DNA from: Aquella oligotrophica
GTDB lineage: Bacteria > Pseudomonadota > Gammaproteobacteria > Burkholderiales > UBA11063
Assembly: GCF_002892535.1 (NCBI RefSeq)
Contig: NZ_CP024847.1
Span: 620,001-684,000, forward strand
Direction: 5' to 3'
Length of the DNA stretch: 64,000 nt
Of the stretch, positions 9,957 to 18,884 are shown in pieces (the stretch's first letter is position 1; each line of letters starts with the position of its first letter). The translations under genes were made by a program, and so were the position numbers. Under the pieces are notes generated by a model. That model saw nothing but the letters and a program-made list of their open reading frames with translations. It was not told the DNA's origin and ran no database searches.

Positions 9957-10577
9957 ATGATTGATAAAGCAATAGTTGAATTTGATAAAATTTTAAAGAC
10001 ATTATTTCATAAGCCGCTTTCGAATAGAGCACATCCGGATGAAACAATTAGCGATGGTGAATACACTGATGCTGAGCGTAAGCATATAGTTGGTTTGATG
10101 CGTGTTAACCATACAGGTGAGATTTGTGCTCAGGGTTTATATCAAGGTCAGGCATTGACTACACGAAATAAAGCTAATCAGGAAGCTTTTGAGCATGCTG
10201 CACTTGAAGAAACTGAGCATCTAGCATGGACAGAACATCGGATTCATGAATTAGGAGGTAAGACGAGTCTTCTGAATCCATTGTTTTACGCTGGTAGCCT
10301 AGCAATAGGGGTGACTGCTGGTATTCTTGGCGATAAATGGAATCTTGGATTTCTTGAAGAAACCGAAAAGCAGGTTGAGAGTCATTTGACTGAACATTTG
10401 GATAAATTGCCACAGCACGATAATAAAAGTAGGGCAATTTTGGAACAGATGCGTGAAGATGAAATCAAACATGCACATATGGCGCATGATAATGGTGCGG
10501 CTGAATTGCCCGAAGTGGTAAAAAAAATAATGAAGCTGTCATCAAAAGTAATGACTAAAACAACTTATCGTATCTAA
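9957..10577 (+). CDS. coq7: Demethoxyubiquinone hydroxylase, Coq7 type
   Basis: A 206-residue di-iron monooxygenase of the ferritin-like fold that carries out the last ring hydroxylation of ubiquinone synthesis. Iron ligands are visible in NHTGEICAQGLYQ, in EHAALEETEHLAWTEHR and in MREDEIKHAHMAHD, giving the E, ExxH, E, ExxH pattern. This enzyme replaces the flavoprotein UbiF in many alpha- and betaproteobacteria, which helps place the organism. A ribosome site AAGGTG lies eight bases before the ATG. budA starts directly after its stop codon with no gap, so the two are probably co-translated. Confidence 0.96.
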   Translation: MIDKAIVEFDKILKTLFHKPLSNRAHPDETISDGEYTDAERKHIVGLMRVNHTGEICAQGLYQGQALTTRNKANQEAFEHAALEETEHLAWTEHRIHELGGKTSLLNPLFYAGSLAIGVTAGILGDKWNLGFLEETEKQVESHLTEHLDKLPQHDNKSRAILEQMREDEIKHAHMAHDNGAAELPEVVKKIMKLSSKVMTKTTYRI

Positions 10578-11294
10578 ATGAACAAACACAATATCTATCA
10601 GACGGGTACGATTAATTCATTGTTAGAAGCTGTTTATGCTGGTGATACTAGTATGGAGCAGATGCTTCAGCATGGTGATTTTGGGCTTGGTGCTTTAGAT
10701 AATATTGATGGTGAATTGATAATTCATGAGGGAATATGTTATCGTGCGGATGCAACTGGTAAATTACACATATTAGATAAAGATATTCATACTCCTTTTG
10801 CGGTAGTTAATAAATTTATTCCAGAGCAGAAGTTTACTGTCAAAGATTTAGATTTTAAGTCACTTGAAGCTGTAGTTGCAGAGCATTTTATCTCATCCAA
10901 TCTTATTTATGCCATTCGTGTAACTGGTAAATTTCAGCATCTTGATTTAAGAAGTGAGCATTGTACCTGCCGTCCTTATAAACGACTTACTGAGATATTG
11001 CCTAACTTACAAACAACTTTTATCGCGAGTAACGTTTCAGGTGTGATGGTTGGTGTTTGGTTTCCCAAGTATATGGCACAACTAAATGTACCCGGATTTC
11101 ATTTCCACTTTATTGATGATTTACGTAGGCTTGGTGGGCATGTTTTTGGCTTTCAGCTTGAAGAAGCTACTATTGAGTTGCAGGTATTACATGGTTTTCA
11201 ATTGGCACTAATCGAAAATCAAGATTTTTATCAGGCTGATCTCAATATCCAAAATGAGTCGGCAGTCGCCTCAGTCGAACAGGTGCGAACTTAA
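10578..11294 (+). CDS. budA: Alpha-acetolactate decarboxylase
   Basis: A 238-residue enzyme that converts alpha-acetolactate to acetoin, either in overflow metabolism or to divert acetolactate from branched-chain amino acid synthesis. Family features are TINSLLEAVYAGDTSM near the N-terminus, GLGALDNIDGELI, and the zinc-binding FHFHFIDDLRRLGGHV motif with three histidines. The catalytic Glu in the YRAD and LEEA regions is consistent with the family. The ATG follows the coq7 stop directly. No acetolactate synthase or butanediol dehydrogenase lies nearby, which is unusual for this gene. Confidence 0.95.
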   Translation: MNKHNIYQTGTINSLLEAVYAGDTSMEQMLQHGDFGLGALDNIDGELIIHEGICYRADATGKLHILDKDIHTPFAVVNKFIPEQKFTVKDLDFKSLEAVVAEHFISSNLIYAIRVTGKFQHLDLRSEHCTCRPYKRLTEILPNLQTTFIASNVSGVMVGVWFPKYMAQLNVPGFHFHFIDDLRRLGGHVFGFQLEEATIELQVLHGFQLALIENQDFYQADLNIQNESAVASVEQVRT

Positions 11295-11517
11295 GCTTCA
11301 TTAGACCTCTTTCTTAATCTGTTTCTTAAAGTCTTTATTCCTAGCCTAATAGTAAAATAATGGGTTATAAAAGAGATCTATTGTTGTAGTAGAAATGCAA
11401 TATACTGTATTAATCTAATTATTTAAATAAAACAAGTTATTATTGTTTAAATGTATTATCTAGGCTCAAAGATGCTCGATAAATATCCAGACCAGCTACT
11501 CTAGACGAATTTATATA

Positions 11518-11527
11518 GTGATATAAT
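11518..11527 (+). promoter_or_regulatory. Extended -10 promoter of the 11551 lipoprotein gene
   Basis: TGATATAAT is an extended -10 element with a perfect TATAAT hexamer at 11522-11527, some 24 bases before the ATG. A GGAG ribosome site lies between. The preceding gap from 11295 shows no other recognisable element. Confidence 0.55.
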
Positions 11528-11550
11528 TCAAAAAACTGGAGTAACCTATA

Positions 11551-13131
11551 ATGAGAAATTTAAGCCTTACATCGATAATCCTTTTTACAATCTATGGTTG
11601 TAGCAGTGGAGGTGGTAATGCAAGTACAGCAACTAGTATTTCTACTAATACTCCACTCTACAGTCCGGGGGCTACAACCGAAATAGTTGTAACTAATACG
11701 TCTCAGTCAACTTCAATAATTAATCCAAAAATAACCTTGGCTACATGGCTTGAAAGTATTGTAACAGATACAAATCTTTCATTAAGTGGAGATATAGCTC
11801 CTGGAGCAAGTTATACGTTTAGTTTTAAATTGCCTGCTAGTGAGTCAAATATTACTGATTCTCGTAACTACTATCAGTATCTTATTACAAATACTAGCTC
11901 AGGGGAAATACAGGTTATTGCAGATAATCTGAATAATCCAGTGAATCCAGCACTTGAAGTTGTTGTTTCTCCAAATCCAGCTTCGCATACTTTATGGGAA
12001 GATATTATTATTAATGCCGATTTGTGGAGTGATAAACCAGAAATAATGTCTGCAGGTTATGGTTTTGAAGGAATCGAGGGTGTACAGCAAGGGGAAAGCT
12101 TTGTCATAGCTGCTGGAGGGGCATGGGAAATAGTTACCACGCCAAATCCACCGTATTTAGCACTTACTTCCTCTAAAACACCTACTGTTGTAGAACTTGC
12201 TTGGGGTTATCCAACCTATTATGCTGATGCGATGCCAATTGTTTTTAGCTGGCCTGTTCTTCCAAGTACTGTTAAGGGAGAAGATTTTGCAGTTACTTTA
12301 AATACCGGAAAAGTCGTTACGCCTTATGTGGCATCGATAAGTCCAAATCTTGAATATAACGAACGTAGCTGCATAGTTATTTTTGGAGAATTTGGTAATC
12401 GCTTATCGCCGGGAACAGCTGGTGCAATTTACCCGACCAAAGTAACGATTGTTAAAAACCTTAAAATGCTTGGTCCACAAGGCTTGGTTAGTGCGGTTGG
12501 ATTAAGTAAAGATAGTACCAATCCATATACAAGCAATGGAGGACCAACTTTAGTAGCAGCTAAACTTAGTAGAATGTCTATCTTAGGTGAAGGGGTTGGA
12601 GAAAGTAATGCCTTCTCTGGTGGTTATCCTAATAATGGGGTGGCTTATTATGGAGAAAGTAATGCACAATATCGCCTACGTATTTATACTACTGGTGGTT
12701 TCTCTCCCGATGGGGTTGCAGCTGTTCAACCTCAAGATTTTCAGAAGTTTTTTAGGATACAGGTTACTAGTCCTTCTGGTGAGGTTACTTGGCTGACAGC
12801 CACTAATTATGTATATAGCTTCCCTCAAGGTTCTATTGAAATAATTGGACTTGCAGATTTAGGTCTTGCTGGCGAGTCAATAAACGATGCATATACTGAG
12901 GATAGTGATAATTACATTGACTTTATTTTAAAGGGTGATGAATCAGCAATGCGTTTGATCACCGCTGTTGAAATTCCGGCTGCGAATGGGTATTTACCAT
13001 TTTATAATCCTGGTGGACCAGGTAATAACCCAACCCCAGGGGTAACCTATACTTCACCTGGACCATATACACTCCAAACTGTAACTATGGCTATTGATGA
13101 CCCAAAAACCGTCACCTATCATGGCAACTGA
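11551..13131 (+). CDS. Predicted lipoprotein of unknown function
   Basis: A 526-residue protein with an N-terminal signal peptide and lipobox (IYGC, Cys17) followed by SSGGGN, as in three other lipoproteins of this window. The rest is rich in Thr, Ser, Asn and Gly and looks beta-stranded. The first 100 residues after the Cys (PGATTEIVVTNTS, DIAPGASYTFSFKL) resemble an Ig-like domain. I do not recognise the large central part. It is a single gene with its own promoter and terminator. A surface or periplasmic binding role is possible but not shown. Confidence 0.75.
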   Translation: MRNLSLTSIILFTIYGCSSGGGNASTATSISTNTPLYSPGATTEIVVTNTSQSTSIINPKITLATWLESIVTDTNLSLSGDIAPGASYTFSFKLPASESNITDSRNYYQYLITNTSSGEIQVIADNLNNPVNPALEVVVSPNPASHTLWEDIIINADLWSDKPEIMSAGYGFEGIEGVQQGESFVIAAGGAWEIVTTPNPPYLALTSSKTPTVVELAWGYPTYYADAMPIVFSWPVLPSTVKGEDFAVTLNTGKVVTPYVASISPNLEYNERSCIVIFGEFGNRLSPGTAGAIYPTKVTIVKNLKMLGPQGLVSAVGLSKDSTNPYTSNGGPTLVAAKLSRMSILGEGVGESNAFSGGYPNNGVAYYGESNAQYRLRIYTTGGFSPDGVAAVQPQDFQKFFRIQVTSPSGEVTWLTATNYVYSFPQGSIEIIGLADLGLAGESINDAYTEDSDNYIDFILKGDESAMRLITAVEIPAANGYLPFYNPGGPGNNPTPGVTYTSPGPYTLQTVTMAIDDPKTVTYHGN

Positions 13132-13150
13132 TTTTACTTAATCTTGAAAT

Positions 13151-13182
13151 AAAAACCCATGCTTAATAGTGTGGGTTTTTAT
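13151..13182 (+). terminator. Intrinsic terminator after the 11551 gene
   Basis: A nine-base-pair stem, AAAAACCCA at 13151-13159 with TGGGTTTTT at 13172-13180, is followed by AT. It lies 20 bases after the stop codon. Confidence 0.75.
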
Positions 13183-13229
13183 TGTGGTTATTTTCTCAAA
13201 TTATGCCTTTAGTTTGGCTCGATATTTAG

Positions 13230-13235
13230 TATAAT
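13230..13235 (+). promoter_or_regulatory. -10 element of maeA
   Basis: A perfect TATAAT hexamer lies 30 bases before the ATG at 13265. Because it overlaps a possible upstream TTG codon at 13235, it argues that translation begins at the later ATG. The -35 region is weak. Confidence 0.45.
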
Positions 13236-13264
13236 TGCTTATTGCATTTAATGGAATGGAAAAG

Positions 13265-14980
13265 ATGAAAATTGACATAAAAAAAGATGATAAAGGTCAG
13301 AAATACGTTGAACTGGATGTGTATGGTTATGATTTGATTAATAATCCATTACTGAATAAAGGACGCTCATTTTCCCATGAAGAGCGGGTTAATTTTAAAT
13401 TACGTGGGATAGTCCCACCATCAAATTTTCCACTTGAAGAAATTGTTGATAAAAATTTTCAGGTAATCCTTGATAAATCGACAGACCTTGAGCGGCATAT
13501 ATATTTACGTAGCCTACAAGATAGAAATGAAACTCTCTTTTATGCCTTATTAAATAAATATATCGAAAAGATTATGCCTTTAGTTTATACGCCTACAGTT
13601 GGTTTGGCATGTCAACATTTTGGTCAAATCTATCGCCGTCCGCGTGGAGTATTTATTAGTCATCCAAATCGTGATGCAATTGATGAAATTCTTGATCATG
13701 ATTACTTTGATGGTACCGAAGTTATCGTTGTTTCAGATGGTGAGCGGATACTTGGACTTGGTGATCAGGGTGCTGGTGGGATGGGAATCCCAATCGGGAA
13801 GTTATCCTTATATACTGGCTGTGCTGGGATTGCCCCAAACAAAACTTTGCCGATTATTCTTGATGTCGGTACTGATAATGAACAGTTACTTAATGATCCA
13901 TTATATATTGGATGGCGCCATAAGCGAATTCGCGGAGCTGAGTATGATGAGTTTATCGATAAATTTGTTACAGCAGTAAAAAAACGTTTTCCAAAAGTAT
14001 TATTACAGTGGGAAGATTTTGCCCAGCCAAATGCATTAAAGCTGCTTAATCGTTACAAAAATGAATTATGTACTTTTAATGATGATATTCAAGGTACTGC
14101 CTCAATTGTTGTTGGTGCTCTTCTTGCTGCTACTATCGCTTCAGGAGTACCACTAGCAAAACAGAAAATTATAGTAGTAGGTGCTGGATCTGCAGGTGTG
14201 GGGATTGCCAATCTTATTTTAGATGCAATGGTTGATGATGGGATCACAAGAGAAGATGCATATAAAGCATTCTTTATGGTTGATCGCTATGGCTTAATTA
14301 CCGATAATATTGAAAGCCTTGATTTTCAGAAGCCTTTTAGCCGTAAATCATCTGATATTGCTGAGTGGCGCGTAGCTAACTCACAAAATATTAACCTACT
14401 TGAAACTGTTATAAATTCAGGTGCTACCATGCTAATTGGTGTCAGTGCTCAAGGTGGTATATTTACTCGTGAGGTTATCAAAGCTTTAGCAAAAAATACT
14501 GAGCGTCCAATTGTATTTCCATTATCAAATCCTACCGAAAAGTGTGAAGCAAATCCGCATGATGTGCTTGACTGGACTGATGCTAAGGCTATTGTTGGTA
14601 CTGGTACGGCTTACTCCCCGTATGAAACGGTTAATGGACCAAAGCGGATTGATCAGGTAAATAATTCTTATATCTTCCCGGGGCTTGGTTTGGGTGTCTT
14701 AGCTATTGGTGCTACTCGTGTAACTGATCGGATGTTCTTGATTGCTGCTAAAGCATTAGCCGCAATTTCACCAGTTAATCATAATAAAGATGGCAATTTA
14801 TTACCGCCATTAAGTGAAGTTAGGAATGTTTCACGAGATATCGCAATTGCTGTTGCTGAAGAAGCTATTCGCGAAGGCTTAACTACTTATGGTCATGATT
14901 TAAATCGAGTTGAAATTGAAGAAATAATCGATGATTATATTTGGGAACCAGTTTATCTCCCTTATTACTTAAAAAAATAG
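13265..14980 (+). CDS. maeA: NAD-dependent malic enzyme (malate dehydrogenase, oxaloacetate-decarboxylating)
   Basis: A 571-residue enzyme that converts malate to pyruvate and CO2 with reduction of NAD. It closely follows the MaeA/SfcA pattern: NPLLNKGRSFS near the N-terminus, MPLVYTPTVGLACQ, the catalytic-site stretch DGERILGLGDQGAGGMGIP, the metal-binding EDFAQPNA and FNDDIQGTA, and the dinucleotide-binding VVGAGSAGVGIANLI. The start at 13265 is preferred because GGAATGGA lies just before it and a -10 hexamer covers the alternative TTG at 13235. Together with GltBD and the permeases it fits growth on amino acids and organic acids. Confidence 0.96.
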   Translation: MKIDIKKDDKGQKYVELDVYGYDLINNPLLNKGRSFSHEERVNFKLRGIVPPSNFPLEEIVDKNFQVILDKSTDLERHIYLRSLQDRNETLFYALLNKYIEKIMPLVYTPTVGLACQHFGQIYRRPRGVFISHPNRDAIDEILDHDYFDGTEVIVVSDGERILGLGDQGAGGMGIPIGKLSLYTGCAGIAPNKTLPIILDVGTDNEQLLNDPLYIGWRHKRIRGAEYDEFIDKFVTAVKKRFPKVLLQWEDFAQPNALKLLNRYKNELCTFNDDIQGTASIVVGALLAATIASGVPLAKQKIIVVGAGSAGVGIANLILDAMVDDGITREDAYKAFFMVDRYGLITDNIESLDFQKPFSRKSSDIAEWRVANSQNINLLETVINSGATMLIGVSAQGGIFTREVIKALAKNTERPIVFPLSNPTEKCEANPHDVLDWTDAKAIVGTGTAYSPYETVNGPKRIDQVNNSYIFPGLGLGVLAIGATRVTDRMFLIAAKALAAISPVNHNKDGNLLPPLSEVRNVSRDIAIAVAEEAIREGLTTYGHDLNRVEIEEIIDDYIWEPVYLPYYLKK

Positions 14981-15100
14981 GATTAAATTATTCAAGCAGA
15001 TTATGCTGGGGTAGAGCCTGTCATCTGGTTTTAGTCTGCTTTGAATGTGGCTGATTGATAGCAATTTTAATAATTTAGCTTAGGTCTGATTGTAGTATTT

Positions 15101-16885
15101 ATGATTTTTACTGATAATTCCCCACTAACTGTACTTAATCAGCTCTATGGTTATCCCGCATTTGTCGGTGAGCAAGAAAAAATCATCACCCATGTTCTTA
15201 ATGGTGGTAGTGGACTAGTATTGATGCCAACTGGCGGAGGTAAATCGCTTTGTTATCAGATCCCAGCTTTACTTGTGCCGGGTATTACGATTGTAGTTTC
15301 ACCATTAATTGCACTCATGCAAGATCAGGTTGCCACCCTTGATGAATTAGGTGTGTCTGCAATTTATTTTTCATCGGTTCTTGATGAAGAAACAAATTAC
15401 GAAAGTATAAGGAAAATTAAGGCAGGGTTAGTTAAGTTAGTTTATATTACCCCGGAAAAGCTGTGTAATCAGTGGTTTATTAATTTTATAATGACCCTTA
15501 AAATTTCCTTGTTTGCGATTGATGAAGCACATTGTGTTTCTCATTGGGGACATGATTTTAGACCGGAATATCAGCGACTATCGGTTCTAAAACAGCATTT
15601 CCCAAAAGTCCCTCGTTTGGCGCTCACTGCTACCGCAGATTACTATACCAGAATTGATATTATTCATTTTCTTGGTTTAAAAGATGCCCCAGTTTTTGCA
15701 ACCTCATTTAATCGTTCAAATATTTATTATTCAACTCTTGAGAAAAATAATGGCAAGGGACAGTTGCTAAGCTTTATTGGCAAAAATAAGAGTGGCTGTG
15801 GAATAGTTTACTGTAATTCAAGAAAACGGGTTGATGAATTAACTGAGTTTCTAAATTCAAATGGTATAAATGCAATTAACTATCACGCCGGACTTGCCAG
15901 TGATGTCCGGAATAAAAATCAGACTGAATTTTTGCAAAGTTCTACCTCGGTGATGGTTGCCACGGTTGCATTTGGCTTGGGAATAGATAAGCCTGATGTG
16001 CGTTATGTTTATCATTTTGATATGCCAAGGAGTATCGACCATTTTTATCAAGAGTCAGGGCGAGCGGGGCGTGATTCGATGGCTGCGATTAGTGTGGTTA
16101 ATTATGGTTTCAAAGAAATCTATGAGTTATCCCAAATGGTACTTAATAGTGAAGTTAGCGATCTAAAAAAAAGATATGAGTTAGATAAATTAAAACGAAT
16201 GATTGCTTATTGCGATAGTCTAGTTTGTCGGCGACAGGTACTTTTGGATGCCCTTGGTGAGAAATCAGATCCTTGTGGCAATTGTGATTTATGTCTTAAC
16301 TCTCCCAATCTTGTTGATGCTTCAGTTATTGCCCAAAAAATTATGTCAGCTATTTATCGGATGCAGCAGCGTTTTGGGGTAACTCAAGTAATTGATGTAT
16401 TGCGTGGGCGAGCTACTGCTACTGTTCAGGTTTGGGAGCATCATAAGCTTTCAACTTTTGGAATAGCCTCTGAATATACCGAAAAGGAGTTACGTCGGAT
16501 TATCAGGCAGCTTTACAGTCAAGGGTTACTGGATATTGATTTTAATACTGGAGCACTGAAAGTAAATGCCAAATCAATTCCTGTAATGCGTGGTTTGGAG
16601 CAAGTCTGGATAAAAGCCACCGCTTTAAAAGTTGCTCCTGAATTTAAGCAATTAACTTGGCTACGTACCGAGCAGGAAGAGCGGCTGTACCATAATTTGA
16701 TTAGTTGGCGTCATCAGATGGCTGTTCGTCATAAGGTGTCGCATCATGCAATTTTATCAGATCGAACACTAAGAGAGATCATAGAACAAAAGCCACAAGA
16801 CGAGATTCAGTTAAAAGATATTTATGGAATAGGTACAACCAAACTCCGTCGGTTTGGCAATGAAATTTTAACCATTTTAAACTAA
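15101..16885 (+). CDS. recQ: ATP-dependent DNA helicase RecQ
   Basis: A 594-residue 3'-5' helicase of the RecQ family, which acts in recombination and in replication-fork repair. In order: Walker A (MPTGGGKSLCYQ), DEAH box (IDEAHCVSHWGHDFRPEY), helicase motifs III to VI (LTATAD, GIVYCNSRK, FGLGIDKPDVRYV, YQESGRAGRD), a zinc-binding region with CRRQ and CGNCDLC, a winged-helix region, and an HRDC domain near residues 515-594. The length is typical of bacterial RecQ. It is followed after four bases by the exporter gene, suggesting co-transcription. Confidence 0.97.
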   Translation: MIFTDNSPLTVLNQLYGYPAFVGEQEKIITHVLNGGSGLVLMPTGGGKSLCYQIPALLVPGITIVVSPLIALMQDQVATLDELGVSAIYFSSVLDEETNYESIRKIKAGLVKLVYITPEKLCNQWFINFIMTLKISLFAIDEAHCVSHWGHDFRPEYQRLSVLKQHFPKVPRLALTATADYYTRIDIIHFLGLKDAPVFATSFNRSNIYYSTLEKNNGKGQLLSFIGKNKSGCGIVYCNSRKRVDELTEFLNSNGINAINYHAGLASDVRNKNQTEFLQSSTSVMVATVAFGLGIDKPDVRYVYHFDMPRSIDHFYQESGRAGRDSMAAISVVNYGFKEIYELSQMVLNSEVSDLKKRYELDKLKRMIAYCDSLVCRRQVLLDALGEKSDPCGNCDLCLNSPNLVDASVIAQKIMSAIYRMQQRFGVTQVIDVLRGRATATVQVWEHHKLSTFGIASEYTEKELRRIIRQLYSQGLLDIDFNTGALKVNAKSIPVMRGLEQVWIKATALKVAPEFKQLTWLRTEQEERLYHNLISWRHQMAVRHKVSHHAILSDRTLREIIEQKPQDEIQLKDIYGIGTTKLRRFGNEILTILN

Positions 16886-16889
16886 AATC

Positions 16890-18101
16890 ATGTTAGATAA
16901 GAAAAAAAAGCGTCAAGTTATTATCCTAATGACAATTTTATTTTTTGTTGGGGTGTCAGCTACAGATATATATGTACCCTCACTACCTCAAATGGTAAAA
17001 GATTTTAATACTGTTCCCAGTAATGTTAATTTGACTATTTCTAGCTTCAGTATGAGTATTGCTTTTTTTGTGCTTTTTGCTGGCGAAATAAGTAATCGTT
17101 TTGGACGGCGTCGGGTTTTAATTACAGGGGTAACCATCTTTGGGGTAGCAGCTTTTTTAATGTCAATTATTAATAATTTATGGTTAATGATATTACTTCG
17201 TTCAATACAAGCAATTGGTGCTGCTGTAATATTAATTGTTCCGCGCCTTATCTTAAACGACTCAATGAATGAGCAAGAGCAAATTCGGGCAAATGGTATG
17301 CTTTTGACTGGACTTATTTTATCACCAGCAATATCTCCGGTAGTTGGGGCACACCTTGCGGAATGGTTTGGCTGGCGGAGTACTTTTCTTTTTACGGCAT
17401 TAATGGCATTAATAATTGTTATTTGGGCATACAGTATATTGCCAGAGACTATCCAAGAACCTATCAAAAAATTCAAAGCACCTATGGTTTATATCCGAGC
17501 TTATGGCAGATTAATGACCAATCGAGTTTTTCTTGCTTTAACGCTAATATATGCCTGCGGCGTTGCTGCTTATTTTAGTTTTATTGGTGTTTCCAGTTAT
17601 TTGTATATTAATCGTTGGCATGTTTTAGCTGTTAATTATGCATACATTTTCCTTGGGTTGTCAGTAGCATATATGCTTGGGAATCAGGTTATGCAACGTT
17701 TAAATAAGCGGAATTATCCTCCAGTTAAAATTATCGGAATTGGCGTTTATTCAACATTTATTGGAATGGTGGTGATCCTATTTTCATACCTTATCTGGCA
17801 TGGGCATCATGAAATTCTTGTAATCTCTGTTTCGTGTGGTGTTTTATTTATGCGAGCTGCCAATGCATTAATTAATCCGCCAACTCAGATAAAGATTATG
17901 AACTATTTTTATCCCAATAGCGCGCAGGCTTTAGGGTTAAATATGTGCTTTGGCTTTGGTTTTAGTAGCCTTGCCACCTATTTGGTAACGCTATTTCCTG
18001 ATTTTCCATTTGCAAGCTTGGTGGTATTATCTTTTATTTATATAATTATTTGTGTGCTCGTCTATGTAGGCAATCGACATTTACTTGGTAATAACCAGTA
18101 G
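16890..18101 (+). CDS. Multidrug efflux MFS transporter, Bcr/CflA family
   Basis: A 403-residue inner-membrane protein with 12 predicted segments. The N-terminal ATDIYVPSLPQMVKDF motif and the first-loop GEISNRFGRRRVL motif identify the Bcr/CflA branch of the DHA1 drug:proton antiporters, whose E. coli member exports bicyclomycin and other small molecules. The conserved motif C region (SPAISPVVGAHLAEWFGWR) is also present. The substrate is not readable. It lies four bases after recQ and ends at a bidirectional terminator shared with rpsT. Confidence 0.92.
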   Translation: MLDKKKKRQVIILMTILFFVGVSATDIYVPSLPQMVKDFNTVPSNVNLTISSFSMSIAFFVLFAGEISNRFGRRRVLITGVTIFGVAAFLMSIINNLWLMILLRSIQAIGAAVILIVPRLILNDSMNEQEQIRANGMLLTGLILSPAISPVVGAHLAEWFGWRSTFLFTALMALIIVIWAYSILPETIQEPIKKFKAPMVYIRAYGRLMTNRVFLALTLIYACGVAAYFSFIGVSSYLYINRWHVLAVNYAYIFLGLSVAYMLGNQVMQRLNKRNYPPVKIIGIGVYSTFIGMVVILFSYLIWHGHHEILVISVSCGVLFMRAANALINPPTQIKIMNYFYPNSAQALGLNMCFGFGFSSLATYLVTLFPDFPFASLVVLSFIYIIICVLVYVGNRHLLGNNQ

Positions 18102-18105
18102 TAAT

Positions 18106-18134
18106 AAAAAAACCGGATAAAATCCGGTTTTTTT
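18106..18134. terminator. Bidirectional terminator between the MFS gene and rpsT
   Basis: Stem of seven A/T pairs plus CCGGAT/ATCCGG with a three-base loop, flanked by an A run and a T run. It lies between two convergent genes. Confidence 0.9.
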
Positions 18135-18135
18135 A

Positions 18136-18399
18136 TTAAGCCATAGCTTTAATTTTTGCAGATAGTTTGCTTTTATGGCGTGCTGCTTTATTTTTATGAA
18201 AGATTCCTTTACGAGCGATCTTATCAATAGTTGATTGAGCACTTACAAACTCGGATTTTGCTGTTTCTTTATTACCAGCCTGAATTGCTTTTAGAACTTT
18301 TTTAATAGCAGTTCTAAATTCAGTTCTTAGTGAAAAATTATGATTGCGGCGGTTAATCGCCTGACGCGCACGCTTTCTAGCTTGTGCTGTATTTGCCAT
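18136..18399 (-). CDS. rpsT: 30S ribosomal protein S20
   Basis: An 87-residue, Lys/Arg/Ala-rich protein that binds 16S rRNA early in assembly of the small subunit. The N-terminus [18 protein letters not shown] and the C-terminal [16 protein letters not shown] are typical of S20. It is transcribed alone, with a leader of about 75 bases after an extended -10 promoter at 18478-18486. S20 is known to be autoregulated at translation in E. coli. Confidence 0.98.
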   Translation of the reverse strand: MANTAQARKRARQAINRRNHNFSLRTEFRTAIKKVLKAIQAGNKETAKSEFVSAQSTIDKIARKGIFHKNKAARHKSKLSAKIKAMA

Positions 18400-18477
18400 G
18401 TTTATATCCTTAATATTTAAAACGCGAATTAATAAGAGAGGAAGTTTTATTAATTTCTATGAGACACTTAGCGCGTG

Positions 18478-18486
18478 ATTATAACA
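18478..18486 (-). promoter_or_regulatory. Extended -10 promoter of rpsT
   Basis: Read on minus this is TGTTATAAT, a perfect extended -10 element, 79 bases before the rpsT ATG. The transcript would carry a leader of about 75 bases, in line with leader-based control of S20. The rest of 18487-18639 shows nothing I can name. Confidence 0.6.
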
Positions 18487-18674
18487 TATTGGTTATGAAT
18501 ATTTGAATTTAAATATTTCTTGCAGTAAGGGAATGATGTCGGTGTTGTAAAAATGCAACTTATATCTTATTTTTTCTTTTATTAACTATCTGATTTAAAT
18601 GAAATTTATTTTTGTGGTGTGAATTGTTCTGCAATTATGTTGTCAGAGTTAACTCAATATTTTATTTTTAGTGC

Positions 18675-18884
18675 TTTAATAGTGTAAAATAACAACATGC
18701 AACTAATATTTTTGATGTAGCTGCAAAGGGGTCCTCCACCTTGGGAGCTTCTGCTTTCTTGGGGCGTTTGGAAACATACGTTAGCAGTGTGTTGGCTAAG
18801 GTGGAATGCTACTACTTAAAATCAATTATTAACTGTTTAAATTTTCTGATTAAAAAACCTTGCTTTGATGCAAGGTTTTTTTAA
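18675..18884 (+). ncRNA. Candidate structured small RNA between rpsT and the permease operon
   Basis: On plus, no protein gene is visible here. A possible promoter (TTGTCA at 18640-18645, 17-base spacer, TATTTT at 18663-18668) is followed by a stretch richer in G and C than its surroundings, which folds into a long interrupted hairpin. The pairs are GTAGC 18717-18721 with GCTAC 18808-18812, CCACCTT 18736-18742 with AAGGTGG 18798-18804, CTGCT 18751-18755 with AGCAG 18783-18787, and an apical stem around GTTTGGAAAC. It ends at an intrinsic terminator at 18852-18882. The length (about 180-200 bases) and rod shape recall 6S RNA, but I cannot match the 6S sequence consensus. A 3' element of the minus-strand permease messenger is the alternative. 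Confidence 0.5.
18852..18882. terminator. Bidirectional terminator (permease operon and candidate RNA)
   Basis: Arms 18852-18863 and 18870-18881 form a 12-base-pair stem (six A/T pairs plus CCTTGC/GCAAGG) with a six-base loop. There is an A run on one side and a T run on the other. It overlaps the stop codon of the minus-strand permease at 18881. Confidence 0.85.

Noticed and set aside
14992-15044. Hairpin TCAAGCAGA/TCTGCTTTGA between maeA and recQ as a terminator
   Set aside because: The arms have a bulge, the loop is over 30 bases and no T run follows; support is too weak.
18675-18884. Known riboswitch, SRP RNA, RNase P RNA or tmRNA
   Set aside because: None of the conserved cores that I know for these RNAs (for example the SRP GGAAGCAGC region) is present, so only an unnamed candidate is reported.
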